Below, piece by piece: positions 40,379-49,565 of a DNA stretch of 64,000 nt. The DNA is from Lysinibacillus fusiformis (GTDB lineage: Bacteria > Bacillota > Bacilli > Bacillales_A > Planococcaceae). The translations under genes and the position numbers were made by a program. The stretch's first letter is position 1. Each line of letters begins with the position of its first letter. The stretch spans positions 2,672,001-2,736,000 of the forward strand of contig NZ_CP070490.1 in NCBI RefSeq assembly GCF_016925635.1, in the 5' to 3' direction. The notes beneath the pieces were generated by a model that saw nothing but the letters and a program-made list of their open reading frames with translations, had not been told where the DNA came from and did not search any database.

Positions 40379-42772
40379 TTGAAAAAGACAAAATGGACGG
40401 CACTGACCTTACTAGTTATGCTTGTAATGAGCTTTATCTTGCCTACAACACAGGCGAGCGCTGCTGCTACGCTAGAGGTCAAAGCAACAGCAGGTATTTC
40501 AGGAAAAGCGAAATATCAATCAGTAGTGCCACTACAAGTTACAGTGAAAAATAATGGAGCTGACTTTTCTGGAGATATGGCGATCAATTCAGCCAACTCT
40601 TATGAGGCTGCTTCAGCACTCGTCGTTCCAATTGATATAGCAGCAGGAGAGGAAAAGACATTTACTTTCTATCTAAATGGTTTAGCTGACTATAGTTATT
40701 CGGACACAGATTTATTTGCCTTTTATGAGGGAAACATTGAAAAAGGAAAAAAGATTGCCTATAAAGGAACAAAGCGTCTGCAATCAAATTTTTTAGATCC
40801 CTCATCAACATTCATTTATACATTAACAGATAAAAGTGATCGACTTTCAGCGCTATTACGTTTATCAACATTTGTAGCTCAAAGCAATGTGGAAGTATTC
40901 AATATCAATCAATTAAAAGATTATACACTTCCAGAAGATTCACAAGGACTTGCTATGGCCAATGTTATTGTTGTAGATGAAGTGGCGATTGCTGATTTAA
41001 CACAGAAACAACAAGAAGCATTACTTAAATGGGTACAAGATGGTGGTACCTTACTTCTAGGTGCTGCTGACCAAATCGATGCAACTGCAGGTATTTTTAA
41101 AGAATATTTACCTTTGTCATTATCACAAGAAATGACTTCGATTTCTGCAGAAGCTTTAACTAAACTGTCAGGAGGCGGCATTTTTACTCAGCCGATTTCG
41201 ATTTACTCAGCTACTAGTAGTGAAGGAAGTTTACCTGTATTAACAGAAAATAATGCAGTGTTAGCAGCAAAGAAAAAAGTGGGTAGCGGGGAAGTTATTC
41301 AAACAACCTTCTCTTTAGGTGATCAACCACTCGCTTCTATGGATGGCTATGCAGCACTTTTAGCTAAAGTGATCAATATTCAAAGTATTTCACAGCAAGG
41401 AATGATGAGACAGGGGCAATCTCCTCTCGATCAAATCTCTTATGAACTTCGTAACATTAACGAATTATTTCCATCATTCGAAGTATCTGTGAGCTATATG
41501 CTAATTGTCATTATTCTTTATATTTTAATTATCGGGCCAATGCTTTATTTTGTCTTGAAAAAAGCGGACAAGCGTGAGCATGCATGGTGGATTATTCCAT
41601 CCATCTCTGTTGTCCTTTCCATTGTTCTCTTTATTGTCGGAGCGAAGGATCGTATTGTTCAGCCACAAGTGCAACAATCTGCATTCTATAAAGTAAATGA
41701 AGATAGTAGTGTAAATGGCTATTATGTAGAGTCCATTCTAACGAATCGCAGTGGGGATTTTGTAGTCAATGCTGATCAAAATACAACTGCCGTTGCATTA
41801 AGAAATTACAATAATTTCACAGGCACGATGGGGCCATTACATGAATCTTCCTATATAAAAGAAAACGCTAGCGGTTCAACGCTAACATTACGTGATTTAA
41901 GCTACTGGTCTGTGCAATCCTTTGGTGGAAAAACATCAGCACAAAATATTGGCAAGATGGATATAGATATAACGCTGAAAAATGAAAAACTAACAGGAAC
42001 AGTTAAAAATAATTTCCCGTTCGCATTAAAAGATGTCACATTAATCTCAGGTGTGAAAGAAGTAAAACTGGGTGATATTGAAGCAAACGGAACATTACAG
42101 GTCAATAAGGAACTGAAAACAACGGTTCTTCAAAAACCATCTATCTTCAATAATTATAATTATAGTTACCCATCGAAAAAGGATGAGGTAGACCCAATGC
42201 GTATTGAACGAATGAAAACATTAGCATTGCCGCTTGTAGAAAATGATAAACAGCCAATACTTACTGCTTGGACAGATCAAGCTATTGTAGGGGTTGAATT
42301 AGAAACAAGTGCCAATATGTCACCGATTACGATGCTTGTTCAGCCATTTAAAGGAAAAGTAGAGCTATCTGGCCCATTTACAATGAAGCGCAACAACTTC
42401 TCGTATACAGTAGAGCCACTATCAGCAAATGGGTATTATGAAAAGATCGAGGAAGAATTGAACAAATGGTACCTATCTGAAGGGTTATACGAAGTAACGA
42501 TGGCCATGCCAGATCAATTTATGGATGTTATTAAATCATTTAATGAGCTGACAATTTCTAATAAGGATGTCGCACGTATGCAGCTTTCCATTTGGAATAA
42601 TGAAACGAATGTATATGAGCCATTGGTTGATACAAAGCAAGTGTTTACTGATAAAATTTCAACTTACTTTAATCAAGAAGGAGAGCTTCGCATTGAATTA
42701 AAGTATGGTCCCGATCCATCAGGGGAACAAACGAAGTTACCAGACATAGAGCTGAAAGGAGTGGCAAAATAA
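40379..42772 (+). CDS. Exported membrane-anchored protein with GATase-like domain (first gene of the VWA cluster)
   Basis: A 797-residue protein with a Sec signal peptide (residues 1-30, ending TTQASAAA). An Ig-like beta-rich region follows, then a GATase-1-like fold (about 145-240, with QGLAMANVIVVDEV and LLKWVQDGGTLLLGA). Two transmembrane helices lie near residues 370-420 (LIVIILYILIIGPMLYFVL), and a large outside C-terminal domain completes it. The arrangement recalls GldG-type partners of ABC exporters. The TTG start follows AAGGGG. The stop overlaps the next start (TAATG), so it is cotranscribed with the ABC genes. The biochemical role is unknown. Confidence 0.75.
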   Translation: MKKTKWTALTLLVMLVMSFILPTTQASAAATLEVKATAGISGKAKYQSVVPLQVTVKNNGADFSGDMAINSANSYEAASALVVPIDIAAGEEKTFTFYLNGLADYSYSDTDLFAFYEGNIEKGKKIAYKGTKRLQSNFLDPSSTFIYTLTDKSDRLSALLRLSTFVAQSNVEVFNINQLKDYTLPEDSQGLAMANVIVVDEVAIADLTQKQQEALLKWVQDGGTLLLGAADQIDATAGIFKEYLPLSLSQEMTSISAEALTKLSGGGIFTQPISIYSATSSEGSLPVLTENNAVLAAKKKVGSGEVIQTTFSLGDQPLASMDGYAALLAKVINIQSISQQGMMRQGQSPLDQISYELRNINELFPSFEVSVSYMLIVIILYILIIGPMLYFVLKKADKREHAWWIIPSISVVLSIVLFIVGAKDRIVQPQVQQSAFYKVNEDSSVNGYYVESILTNRSGDFVVNADQNTTAVALRNYNNFTGTMGPLHESSYIKENASGSTLTLRDLSYWSVQSFGGKTSAQNIGKMDIDITLKNEKLTGTVKNNFPFALKDVTLISGVKEVKLGDIEANGTLQVNKELKTTVLQKPSIFNNYNYSYPSKKDEVDPMRIERMKTLALPLVENDKQPILTAWTDQAIVGVELETSANMSPITMLVQPFKGKVELSGPFTMKRNNFSYTVEPLSANGYYEKIEEELNKWYLSEGLYEVTMAMPDQFMDVIKSFNELTISNKDVARMQLSIWNNETNVYEPLVDTKQVFTDKISTYFNQEGELRIELKYGPDPSGEQTKLPDIELKGVAK

Positions 42773-43707
42773 TGATTGAAATTCGTGATTTAACGAAACG
42801 GTATGGCTCCTTTACAGCACTAGATCATTTAAACTTATCTTTAGAAGAAGGCGTTGTATTTGGATTTGTTGGCGCCAATGGAGCAGGTAAATCAACAACC
42901 TTCTCTATTTTAGCTACACTATTGTCACCGACTTCAGGTGATGCTCTAATAAATGGCAAAAGTGTAGTAAAGGAACCAAAAGAAGTTCGTAAGCAAATTG
43001 GTTATATGCCCGATTTCTTTGGTGTATATGATCAGTTAAAAGTAGATGAATATTTAGATTTTTATGGAGCGAGCTACGGTATCCAATTAGCAGAGCGTCA
43101 AGTGTTAATTCCACAACTATTAGAACTAGTGAATTTAACAAATAAACGCTACGAATATGTTGATTTATTATCACGTGGTATGAAGCAACGTTTATGTTTA
43201 GCCCGTGCACTTATCCATGATCCAAAGGTTTTAATTCTAGATGAGCCAGCATCAGGACTAGATCCACGTGCTCGTGTGGAAATGCGAGATATTTTACGGA
43301 ATTTAAAGTCCATGGGAAAAACAATTTTAATCTCGTCGCATATTTTGCCAGAACTTGCTGAGATGTGTGATGAAATCGGTGTTATTGATAATGGTAAATT
43401 AATTGCGCATGGCAATGTAGCTGCGATTCAGGCTCAGCTACAGGGAGAAAAGCGTATTGTATTGAAAGTGACAGATCAACTGGATGCAGTACGTGCATTT
43501 TTAGAGGAAGATCCTCAAATTTCATCTCTTGATGTCATCGACAATCGTTTAGAAATAGCCTTTAATTATCGAGGAACAGATGTAGAGCAGGTGGCATTGC
43601 TGAAAAAGGCGATGCTTGCCGATTTACCGATTTATGCTTTAAGTGAAGAAGAGAAGGATTTAGAGGATGTCTTTATGGCGATTACGAAGGGAGCGGACAA
43701 TCAATGA
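42772..43707 (+). CDS. ABC transporter ATP-binding protein
   Basis: A 311-residue ATPase of the ABC-2/exporter type. Walker A is GANGAGKST, the Q loop region is GYMPDFFGVYDQ, the signature is LSRGMKQRLCLARAL, Walker B is LILDEPASGLD and the switch His is in ISSHILPE. The C-terminal 90 residues are the extra domain seen in CcmA/NatA-like ATPases. It overlaps the preceding gene by one base and the permease by four, so the three products are probably made together. Substrate unknown. Confidence 0.9.
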   Translation: MIEIRDLTKRYGSFTALDHLNLSLEEGVVFGFVGANGAGKSTTFSILATLLSPTSGDALINGKSVVKEPKEVRKQIGYMPDFFGVYDQLKVDEYLDFYGASYGIQLAERQVLIPQLLELVNLTNKRYEYVDLLSRGMKQRLCLARALIHDPKVLILDEPASGLDPRARVEMRDILRNLKSMGKTILISSHILPELAEMCDEIGVIDNGKLIAHGNVAAIQAQLQGEKRIVLKVTDQLDAVRAFLEEDPQISSLDVIDNRLEIAFNYRGTDVEQVALLKKAMLADLPIYALSEEEKDLEDVFMAITKGADNQ

Positions 43708-44549
43708 TGGAAAGATTTTATAATCCAGTACTTGTAAAAGAATTGAAGTTACGCTTCCGTTCTTTTAAAAGCTTTTCCGGTTTAATGTTTTATTTAGCAG
43801 TACTGTGTATTTTCATTGCAGGGTTTTTATTGCTTACAACTGAATTTACTGGCAAAGGCTTCTTTAGACCAGAGACAAGCTTTATGATGTTTGCTGTGCT
43901 AACCATTTTACAAATGGCATTAGTTCTTTTCATTACACCAAGTTTGACTGCAGGTGCCATTAGTAGTGAGCGCGAAAAGCAAACATTAAATATTTTATTA
44001 ACAACGACACAAAGTTCTACACAAATTGTTGTTGGAAAATTACTATCTTCTGTAGCATTTCTAGTATTGATGCTGGTAGCGGGATTGCCACTATATAGCT
44101 TAGTGTTTCTATTCGGTGGTGTGTCGCCTTCACAGCTTATTTCTATATTTTTATTTTATTTAGTCACTGTAGTAGCCATTGGTAGCATAGGCGTGATGTT
44201 CTCCACAATTACAAAAAGAACCATTGTTGCCATGATTGCCACATATGGCTCAATCATTTTCTTGGGTGGTATTACAGCATTCTTCTTCTTTTTAACAATG
44301 GCCTTTCATCAAATGGGTAACACCATTGGAACAGGTACCTCCTTTATGACCTATTTCTGGGCGTCTATTAATCCAGGTGCTTTGATGCTGACACTTATTT
44401 CTCCGGAAATGGGAGATGCGCTTAGCGAACTTTCAGGCGTGAAATTACCTGTTTGGATTACCTATTTAATAGCGTATATCTTGATTATCGTTTTATGCCT
44501 AACAATCGCCATTAAAAAATTACGTGCCAACATGAAAAGTAATCGATGA
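43704..44549 (+). CDS. ABC-2 type transporter permease
   Basis: A 281-residue permease with six predicted helices. The amphipathic N-terminus reads NPVLVKELKLRFRSFKSF, and the ABC-2 coupling segment AGAISSEREKQTLNILLTTT connects the ATPase. It overlaps the ATPase gene by four bases. GldF-like permeases share this organisation with a GldG-like protein, here the 40379 product. Substrate unknown. Confidence 0.85.
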   Translation: MMERFYNPVLVKELKLRFRSFKSFSGLMFYLAVLCIFIAGFLLLTTEFTGKGFFRPETSFMMFAVLTILQMALVLFITPSLTAGAISSEREKQTLNILLTTTQSSTQIVVGKLLSSVAFLVLMLVAGLPLYSLVFLFGGVSPSQLISIFLFYLVTVVAIGSIGVMFSTITKRTIVAMIATYGSIIFLGGITAFFFFLTMAFHQMGNTIGTGTSFMTYFWASINPGALMLTLISPEMGDALSELSGVKLPVWITYLIAYILIIVLCLTIAIKKLRANMKSNR

Positions 44550-44561
44550 GGAGGAATAGTT

Positions 44562-45929
44562 ATGGAGCGTCGTAAGCAATTACGAAAATATATTCAGCGT
44601 GCAAAATCGAGATTAACTCTTGAAAGAAGCATTCCCATTGCACAGTACGGTTTGTTTTTGGCATTGCTTTCGAGTGCTTCTCTCATACTTATTTCTCGAC
44701 TATTTGTTTGGCCCTATTATCGCCAAATAGCGTTAGGAGTTTTCATTACTGTTATTGTTGCAACCTTTGCTTATATATGGTGGAAACGAGTCAACGAGAA
44801 AGAGGCTTTGCACACACTCGATCATTATTTTTCACATAATGAATTAGTGACAGCGTTATCATTTAAAGATGATCAGGATCCTCTTGTTCAATCACTATTA
44901 TCGAAAGCTATGCAAAATGCTGAAAAAGCTTTTACAGATTTCAAGGCTCGAAAGAAAAATCTATTTCGTCCTCAGGCATTTATTGGATTATTTATCACAA
45001 CAGTTGTACTAGCCATTCTTTATATGTTCCCAGCAGCTACGCAAATCGAAGCAATAGAGGTTGAAAAGGAGCAGGCTGTAATTGAAGATATGAAAAAGGA
45101 AGTTGCTGAACTAGAGAAAAAGGCTGAAACAAAAGAAGTAAAGGAGCAATTGCAAGAACTTCAAAATACTTTAAAAGAGGCTGAAACAGCAGAAGAAGCT
45201 TTACGGGAAGTTGTGAAGAAGCAAAAGGAATTAGCTCTAAAGGAGCAGCATTTAAAAGACAAGCAAACGGCTAGCCAAGATGGAGCTGCCGAGGGACAAG
45301 GCTTGTCGAAGGAAGAAATTGAGCAGCTAGAAGAGCTTGCCCAAATGCAGCAAGGGCTCACAGAAAATGCAAATGCCATACAAACCGCTATGAGTAAACT
45401 TGGTAAACCAGCGAGTAACTCCTTACAAAATGCGATTGCCAGTGCCAATAATGCAAACAGTCACAATCAAAACAATCAACAGTCATCTGGTAATGCCCAG
45501 CCAAGCAATCAACAAGGTCAGTCTAGTCAGAATAATGCTCAAAACGGTTCTCAACAACAAAATGGTAATAGCCAAGGACAGGGCCAAGGCCAAGGACAAG
45601 GGCAAGGGCAAGGGCAAGGTCAGGGTCAGGGACAAGGGCAAGGTGGTCAAGGAGCAGGAAGTGGCCAAGGCAGTCGGAATTTGTTAACGACACCGAATCG
45701 AATTGGTGGGTCTAGTGAGACATCTGTAGATGGTGGTGCATTAGGAGATGGTTCTCATGTATCCGAGCAACAAGGAAATGGCCCGATAACAAAGGGTTCT
45801 ATTCGACCTTATGAGGAAGTAATTGGCTCTTATAAAGACAGCTATTTAGAGAGTTCAGAGCGTTTGCAATTACCGAAGGATTTACAAAATGTCGTGCAAT
45901 CTTATTTCACGTCAATTGAGTCGCAGTAG
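44562..45929 (+). CDS. Membrane protein with coiled coil and Gln-Gly repeat
   Basis: A 455-residue protein with two N-terminal helices (about residues 27-73), a helix near 137-155, and then a coiled coil (about 165-240, rich in Glu, Lys and Leu). A Gln/Asn/Ser-rich segment and a Gly-Gln dipeptide tract (about residues 340-367) follow. The C-terminus has a conserved-looking end SYKDSYLESSERLQLP. AGGAGG precedes ATG 44562. It resembles the repeat-containing membrane proteins often found beside MoxR/VWA genes. The repeat tract is coded by CAAGGN hexamers that could vary in number. Confidence 0.75.
   Translation: MERRKQLRKYIQRAKSRLTLERSIPIAQYGLFLALLSSASLILISRLFVWPYYRQIALGVFITVIVATFAYIWWKRVNEKEALHTLDHYFSHNELVTALSFKDDQDPLVQSLLSKAMQNAEKAFTDFKARKKNLFRPQAFIGLFITTVVLAILYMFPAATQIEAIEVEKEQAVIEDMKKEVAELEKKAETKEVKEQLQELQNTLKEAETAEEALREVVKKQKELALKEQHLKDKQTASQDGAAEGQGLSKEEIEQLEELAQMQQGLTENANAIQTAMSKLGKPASNSLQNAIASANNANSHNQNNQQSSGNAQPSNQQGQSSQNNAQNGSQQQNGNSQGQGQGQGQGQGQGQGQGQGQGQGGQGAGSGQGSRNLLTTPNRIGGSSETSVDGGALGDGSHVSEQQGNGPITKGSIRPYEEVIGSYKDSYLESSERLQLPKDLQNVVQSYFTSIESQ
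45580..45660 (+). repeat. CAAGGN hexamer tract coding (Gly-Gln)n
   Basis: About 13 near-perfect six-base units within the coding region give an in-frame Gly-Gln repeat. Copy-number change would keep the frame. Confidence 0.85.
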
Positions 45930-45940
45930 GAGGAAAAAAA

Positions 45941-46936
45941 ATGGCCTTTACGGAGCAACAGTATGTAGATATGAGCACGAAATTACAACAAGTTAAAGAA
46001 GAGATTCATCGCTTCATTGTCGGACAGGAAGAAGCAATTGATTATACCTTATATGCAGTATTAGCGGATGGTCATGCATTGTTAGAAGGTTTACCTGGTT
46101 TAGGAAAAACGATGTTAATTCGGACGATTTCAGAGGTACTGGATCTGTCGTTTTCACGTATTCAATTTACACCAGATCTTATGCCAGCAGATATAACAGG
46201 AACGAGCATGATTGAACGTACACCCGATGGGAAGCAGCAATTTACGTTTCAACCTGGGCCAATCTTTAGCCAAATGGTATTGGCTGATGAGATAAATCGT
46301 GCAACACCGAAAACACAAAGTGCCTTGTTGGAAGCAATGGGAGAAAAAACGGTAACGATATTAGGGGATACGAAAAAAATGGCGAAACCATTTTTCGTGT
46401 TGGCAACACAAAACCCAATCGAGATGGAAGGAACATACCCGTTACCAGAAGCACAAATGGACCGTTTCCTTTGTAAAATTCTTGTACCCTATCCTGAAAA
46501 AAGTGAACTAATGGAAATTATGAAGCGAACGACAGGTGCTCAGGAAATTGGTTTACAGAAGCAGATGGATACGGAGGCTCTTATTGAAGCTCAGCAAATG
46601 GTGAAAGAAGTGATGGTTGCTGATGAAATGCTGGAGTATGCAACGGATTTAGTGGTGGCTACGCATCCTGAAAGAGCTGATGCACTTGATGAGGTTAAAC
46701 AATATGCAATGTATGGCAGTGGCCCACGTGGCTTGCAGAGCTTAATCAAATTAGCAAAGGCGAGAGCTCTAATGAATGGACGTTTCCATGTTTCTGTAGC
46801 GGATATTAAGTCTGTTGCAAAGCCCGTTTTACGTCATCGGATGCTGTTGAATTATGAAGGGGAGGCTTCAGGAAAAACAGCAGATGATGTGATTGATGTT
46901 ATTTTAGAAAAGGTTCAGCAAGGTGTTGGCAAGTGA
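45941..46936 (+). CDS. MoxR-family AAA+ ATPase
   Basis: A 331-residue AAA+ chaperone-like ATPase. Walker A is GLPGLGKT, Walker B is LADEINRATPKTQSALLEAM, sensor 1 is in LATQNPIEMEGTYPLPEAQ, and the lid domain contains GPRGLQSLIKLAKARA. MoxR proteins help assemble or insert metals into protein complexes together with VWA partners. AGGAGG precedes ATG 45941. The next gene overlaps it by four bases. B. subtilis YeaC is the corresponding relative. Confidence 0.92.
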   Translation: MAFTEQQYVDMSTKLQQVKEEIHRFIVGQEEAIDYTLYAVLADGHALLEGLPGLGKTMLIRTISEVLDLSFSRIQFTPDLMPADITGTSMIERTPDGKQQFTFQPGPIFSQMVLADEINRATPKTQSALLEAMGEKTVTILGDTKKMAKPFFVLATQNPIEMEGTYPLPEAQMDRFLCKILVPYPEKSELMEIMKRTTGAQEIGLQKQMDTEALIEAQQMVKEVMVADEMLEYATDLVVATHPERADALDEVKQYAMYGSGPRGLQSLIKLAKARALMNGRFHVSVADIKSVAKPVLRHRMLLNYEGEASGKTADDVIDVILEKVQQGVGK

Positions 46937-47808
46937 CAGCCAAATACTTATTGCCCGAAGACTGGTTAGCAAAAATCAGTCGCTTTCAAGTAGCGACGGC
47001 CTCCAAACTACGTGGGCAACATAAGGGCTCGCATCGTTCACAACGCTTCGGGGCATCCCTTGATTTCTCGGATTTTCGAGAATACCATTTAGGAGATGAT
47101 GTACGCCAAGTAGATTGGAACGTCTTTGCTCGTACAGATAAATACTTTATTAAAAGGTTTTTAGACGAGCAAGAGATGCGTGTACATATTTTACTAGATG
47201 CTACCAAATCAATGGGGGATCATGCTAAGTGGCTATTTGCTCGTCAACTCGTAGCCTCCCTCGGTTTAATGGTATTAGGTCGAGATGACCGTTTATCCTT
47301 TTCTATTGTTCAGGATGAAGTGAAACCACCCTTTAGACGGAAAGGTGCCATGTATCGCCGAGCTTTTTTACAGGTAGTAACAGATATAGAGGAAGCTAAT
47401 TACTCTAATCGTTTTGCCCAGAGTGCACTAAAAGCTTTGCCTAAAGATAGTACCGTATTATTCATCGTAACAGATGGATTAGAGCCAATTGAGGAATGGG
47501 AACAGCTATTGAAAAGGCTACCACGCTATGCTGGGGATGTTCGCATTTTGCAAATTGTGACGCAAGAAGAGCTGTCACCAAATTATTCGGGTGATGTACG
47601 CCTGCTTGACCGTGAAACAGGTAATGATGTGAATGTGACGATGTCCTCTAAAGTACTAGAGACCTATCATGCAAGACGCTTATTACATGAAGACGAATTT
47701 GATGCCATTTGCCGTCGCTTTGGTGTTCGAAAATTACAATTGAAAGTGGAAGATGGATTGCAACATGCAATTTTCCAGCAATTATTAAAAGCACATTGGA
47801 TTAGGTGA
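46933..47808 (+). CDS. DUF58-domain protein (YeaD-like)
   Basis: A 291-residue protein with the DUF58 signature SLDFSDFREYHLGDDVRQVDWNVFARTD split over residues 38-65. A VWA-like fold follows, with HILLDATKSMG in place of the usual metal motif. Members always accompany MoxR ATPases. The GTG start overlaps the moxR stop (GTGA), so translation is coupled. Confidence 0.9.
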   Translation: MTAKYLLPEDWLAKISRFQVATASKLRGQHKGSHRSQRFGASLDFSDFREYHLGDDVRQVDWNVFARTDKYFIKRFLDEQEMRVHILLDATKSMGDHAKWLFARQLVASLGLMVLGRDDRLSFSIVQDEVKPPFRRKGAMYRRAFLQVVTDIEEANYSNRFAQSALKALPKDSTVLFIVTDGLEPIEEWEQLLKRLPRYAGDVRILQIVTQEELSPNYSGDVRLLDRETGNDVNVTMSSKVLETYHARRLLHEDEFDAICRRFGVRKLQLKVEDGLQHAIFQQLLKAHWIR

Positions 47809-47819
47809 GGTGAGCCGTA

Positions 47820-49565
47820 TTGGGCTTTAGTCAAATTATATTTAGCTGGACGGCCATCATCCCGGTCATTGTCCTACTCTATTATTTCTTTCGAAAAAAA
47901 TATACAGAGCAAACTGTTTCTTCGACACTTTTTTGGTCGGAGATTATGCAGGAAATGCGTGTATCGCCTTATTTAAAGCATTTACAAAAAAATGCCCTAC
48001 TATATTTACAGCTACTAGCGTTGCTACTACTTGTATTGGCACTGATGAATCCATATGTAAAGAAATCAACCATTGTGGGTGCACAAACCATATTTATTGT
48101 AGATACTTCAGCTACAATGTTGGCAGGCAAGAGTCAATCAACCTTCGACACACATAAACAGGAAATGCTGACCTTGATGGATGAGCTGAATGGTCGACCT
48201 GTTACATTGATTACAACTGGTGCCGCTCCAAAAGCTGTTTTACAGCAAGAAACAAACATGAATGAAATAAAAAAAGCTATTCAAGATTTACAAGTAGCCT
48301 ATGAAACAGCTGAAATGAATAAGGCACTGGATGTGGCACAGGCATTTGTGGGTGATACACCAACTTCTATCTATGTTTTTACAGATACACTTGATAAAAA
48401 ACAATTACCGATGGACAAGGGTTCTGTGAAATGGCTAGTAAGAGGTGCTGCAAAAGACTTAACAAATATCGCTATTACACGCTTTGCTGCTACGACAGAT
48501 GGACAAGTTACGCTGGCACTTGTACAACTCCATAATGATACAAATACAGAGCAAAAGGTAACACTAGCATTGCAAAATGCAGAGGGCGAGGAGCTGGTAG
48601 CAGAAAGTGTCGTTGTGCCTCCAAATGAAGCCATTACGAAAACATTCAAAGATTTGCCTTTAGCAAAATCGATGACAGCTACTATTGATGCAAAAGATGA
48701 TTATGCTGTAGACAATCAACAAACCGTTTTACTACAAACAACTACTTCTAAAATTGCTGTTGATCAAGGTATGCATCAATTGATACAAAAAGGTTTTCAA
48801 ACGGTCAGTAATGGGGTAAAAATCGTTCCATCATTACAAGTAGCTGACAATCAGGATGCTACAGTAATCACAAACCAAACAGCCTTATTAGAAAAGATGG
48901 ACAAACCCCTTGTATTATTTGGTCGTGACGATGCAGAAAAAGTAGAAGCAAATGGCTTGGTAAGCACTAGAAGTGATGCATTGTTTGCTTTTAGCGAACT
49001 AAAGGATGTTTATGTTAGTGCTGTTTATCCTGGCTTTGCGGACTATGAAACGATTGCTTCTGTTGGAGAAGAGCCGTTCATCCAACGCTCCCCTAAAGGA
49101 GATATCGTTGTTTTAGCGGATATTGCCGATACAGATTGGCCATTACATCCATCATTCCCGCTATTTCTATGGAGTACTGAGCAGCAGCTAACAGAAACAG
49201 TTGGTTCACTTGGGATTTTTTCACCGAATGAACAGCGTGCAGTAGCTTTAGCGCAAGGAGAGTGGAATGTTTATTCGCAAGAAGACGAGTTTCTCTCGAC
49301 TATTACGAAGGGCATGCTAACTGCACCAAAACAACCAGGCATTTATATGGTACGTTCAAATAATGAAGAAAAACAATTGATTGTGCAATTGCAAGCCCAA
49401 GAACGCGTTATTGAACAAGGAACAAGCTTTACATTAGGTGATATCTCAGATAATGGGAAAGAAGAAGTATCGATGACCTCTTTCGTACCTTGGCTAATTG
49501 TGATTATTTTATTATTACTTGTTTCAGAGTGGGAGGTGCAACGACGTCGTGGATTTACGAATTGA
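47820..49565 (+). CDS. BatA-like membrane protein with VWA domain
   Basis: A 581-residue protein with two N-terminal helices (residues 8-24 and 60-78) framing a conserved region TLFWSEIMQEMRVSPYLK, characteristic of the BatA N-terminal domain. A VWA domain with a MIDAS-like DTSATM begins near residue 98. A long beta-rich domain follows, and a helix near the C-terminus (VPWLIVIILLLLVSEWE) ends in a short basic tail. The start is TTG 47820. The next gene begins within its last codons, so the two are coupled. Function unknown; a Bat-type stress or envelope assembly role is possible. Confidence 0.8.
   Translation: MGFSQIIFSWTAIIPVIVLLYYFFRKKYTEQTVSSTLFWSEIMQEMRVSPYLKHLQKNALLYLQLLALLLLVLALMNPYVKKSTIVGAQTIFIVDTSATMLAGKSQSTFDTHKQEMLTLMDELNGRPVTLITTGAAPKAVLQQETNMNEIKKAIQDLQVAYETAEMNKALDVAQAFVGDTPTSIYVFTDTLDKKQLPMDKGSVKWLVRGAAKDLTNIAITRFAATTDGQVTLALVQLHNDTNTEQKVTLALQNAEGEELVAESVVVPPNEAITKTFKDLPLAKSMTATIDAKDDYAVDNQQTVLLQTTTSKIAVDQGMHQLIQKGFQTVSNGVKIVPSLQVADNQDATVITNQTALLEKMDKPLVLFGRDDAEKVEANGLVSTRSDALFAFSELKDVYVSAVYPGFADYETIASVGEEPFIQRSPKGDIVVLADIADTDWPLHPSFPLFLWSTEQQLTETVGSLGIFSPNEQRAVALAQGEWNVYSQEDEFLSTITKGMLTAPKQPGIYMVRSNNEEKQLIVQLQAQERVIEQGTSFTLGDISDNGKEEVSMTSFVPWLIVIILLLLVSEWEVQRRRGFTN

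Noticed and set aside
45400..45687. Alternative-frame ORFs in the Gly-Gln region
   Set aside because: They arise from the repetitive, stop-free DNA and lack start signals.
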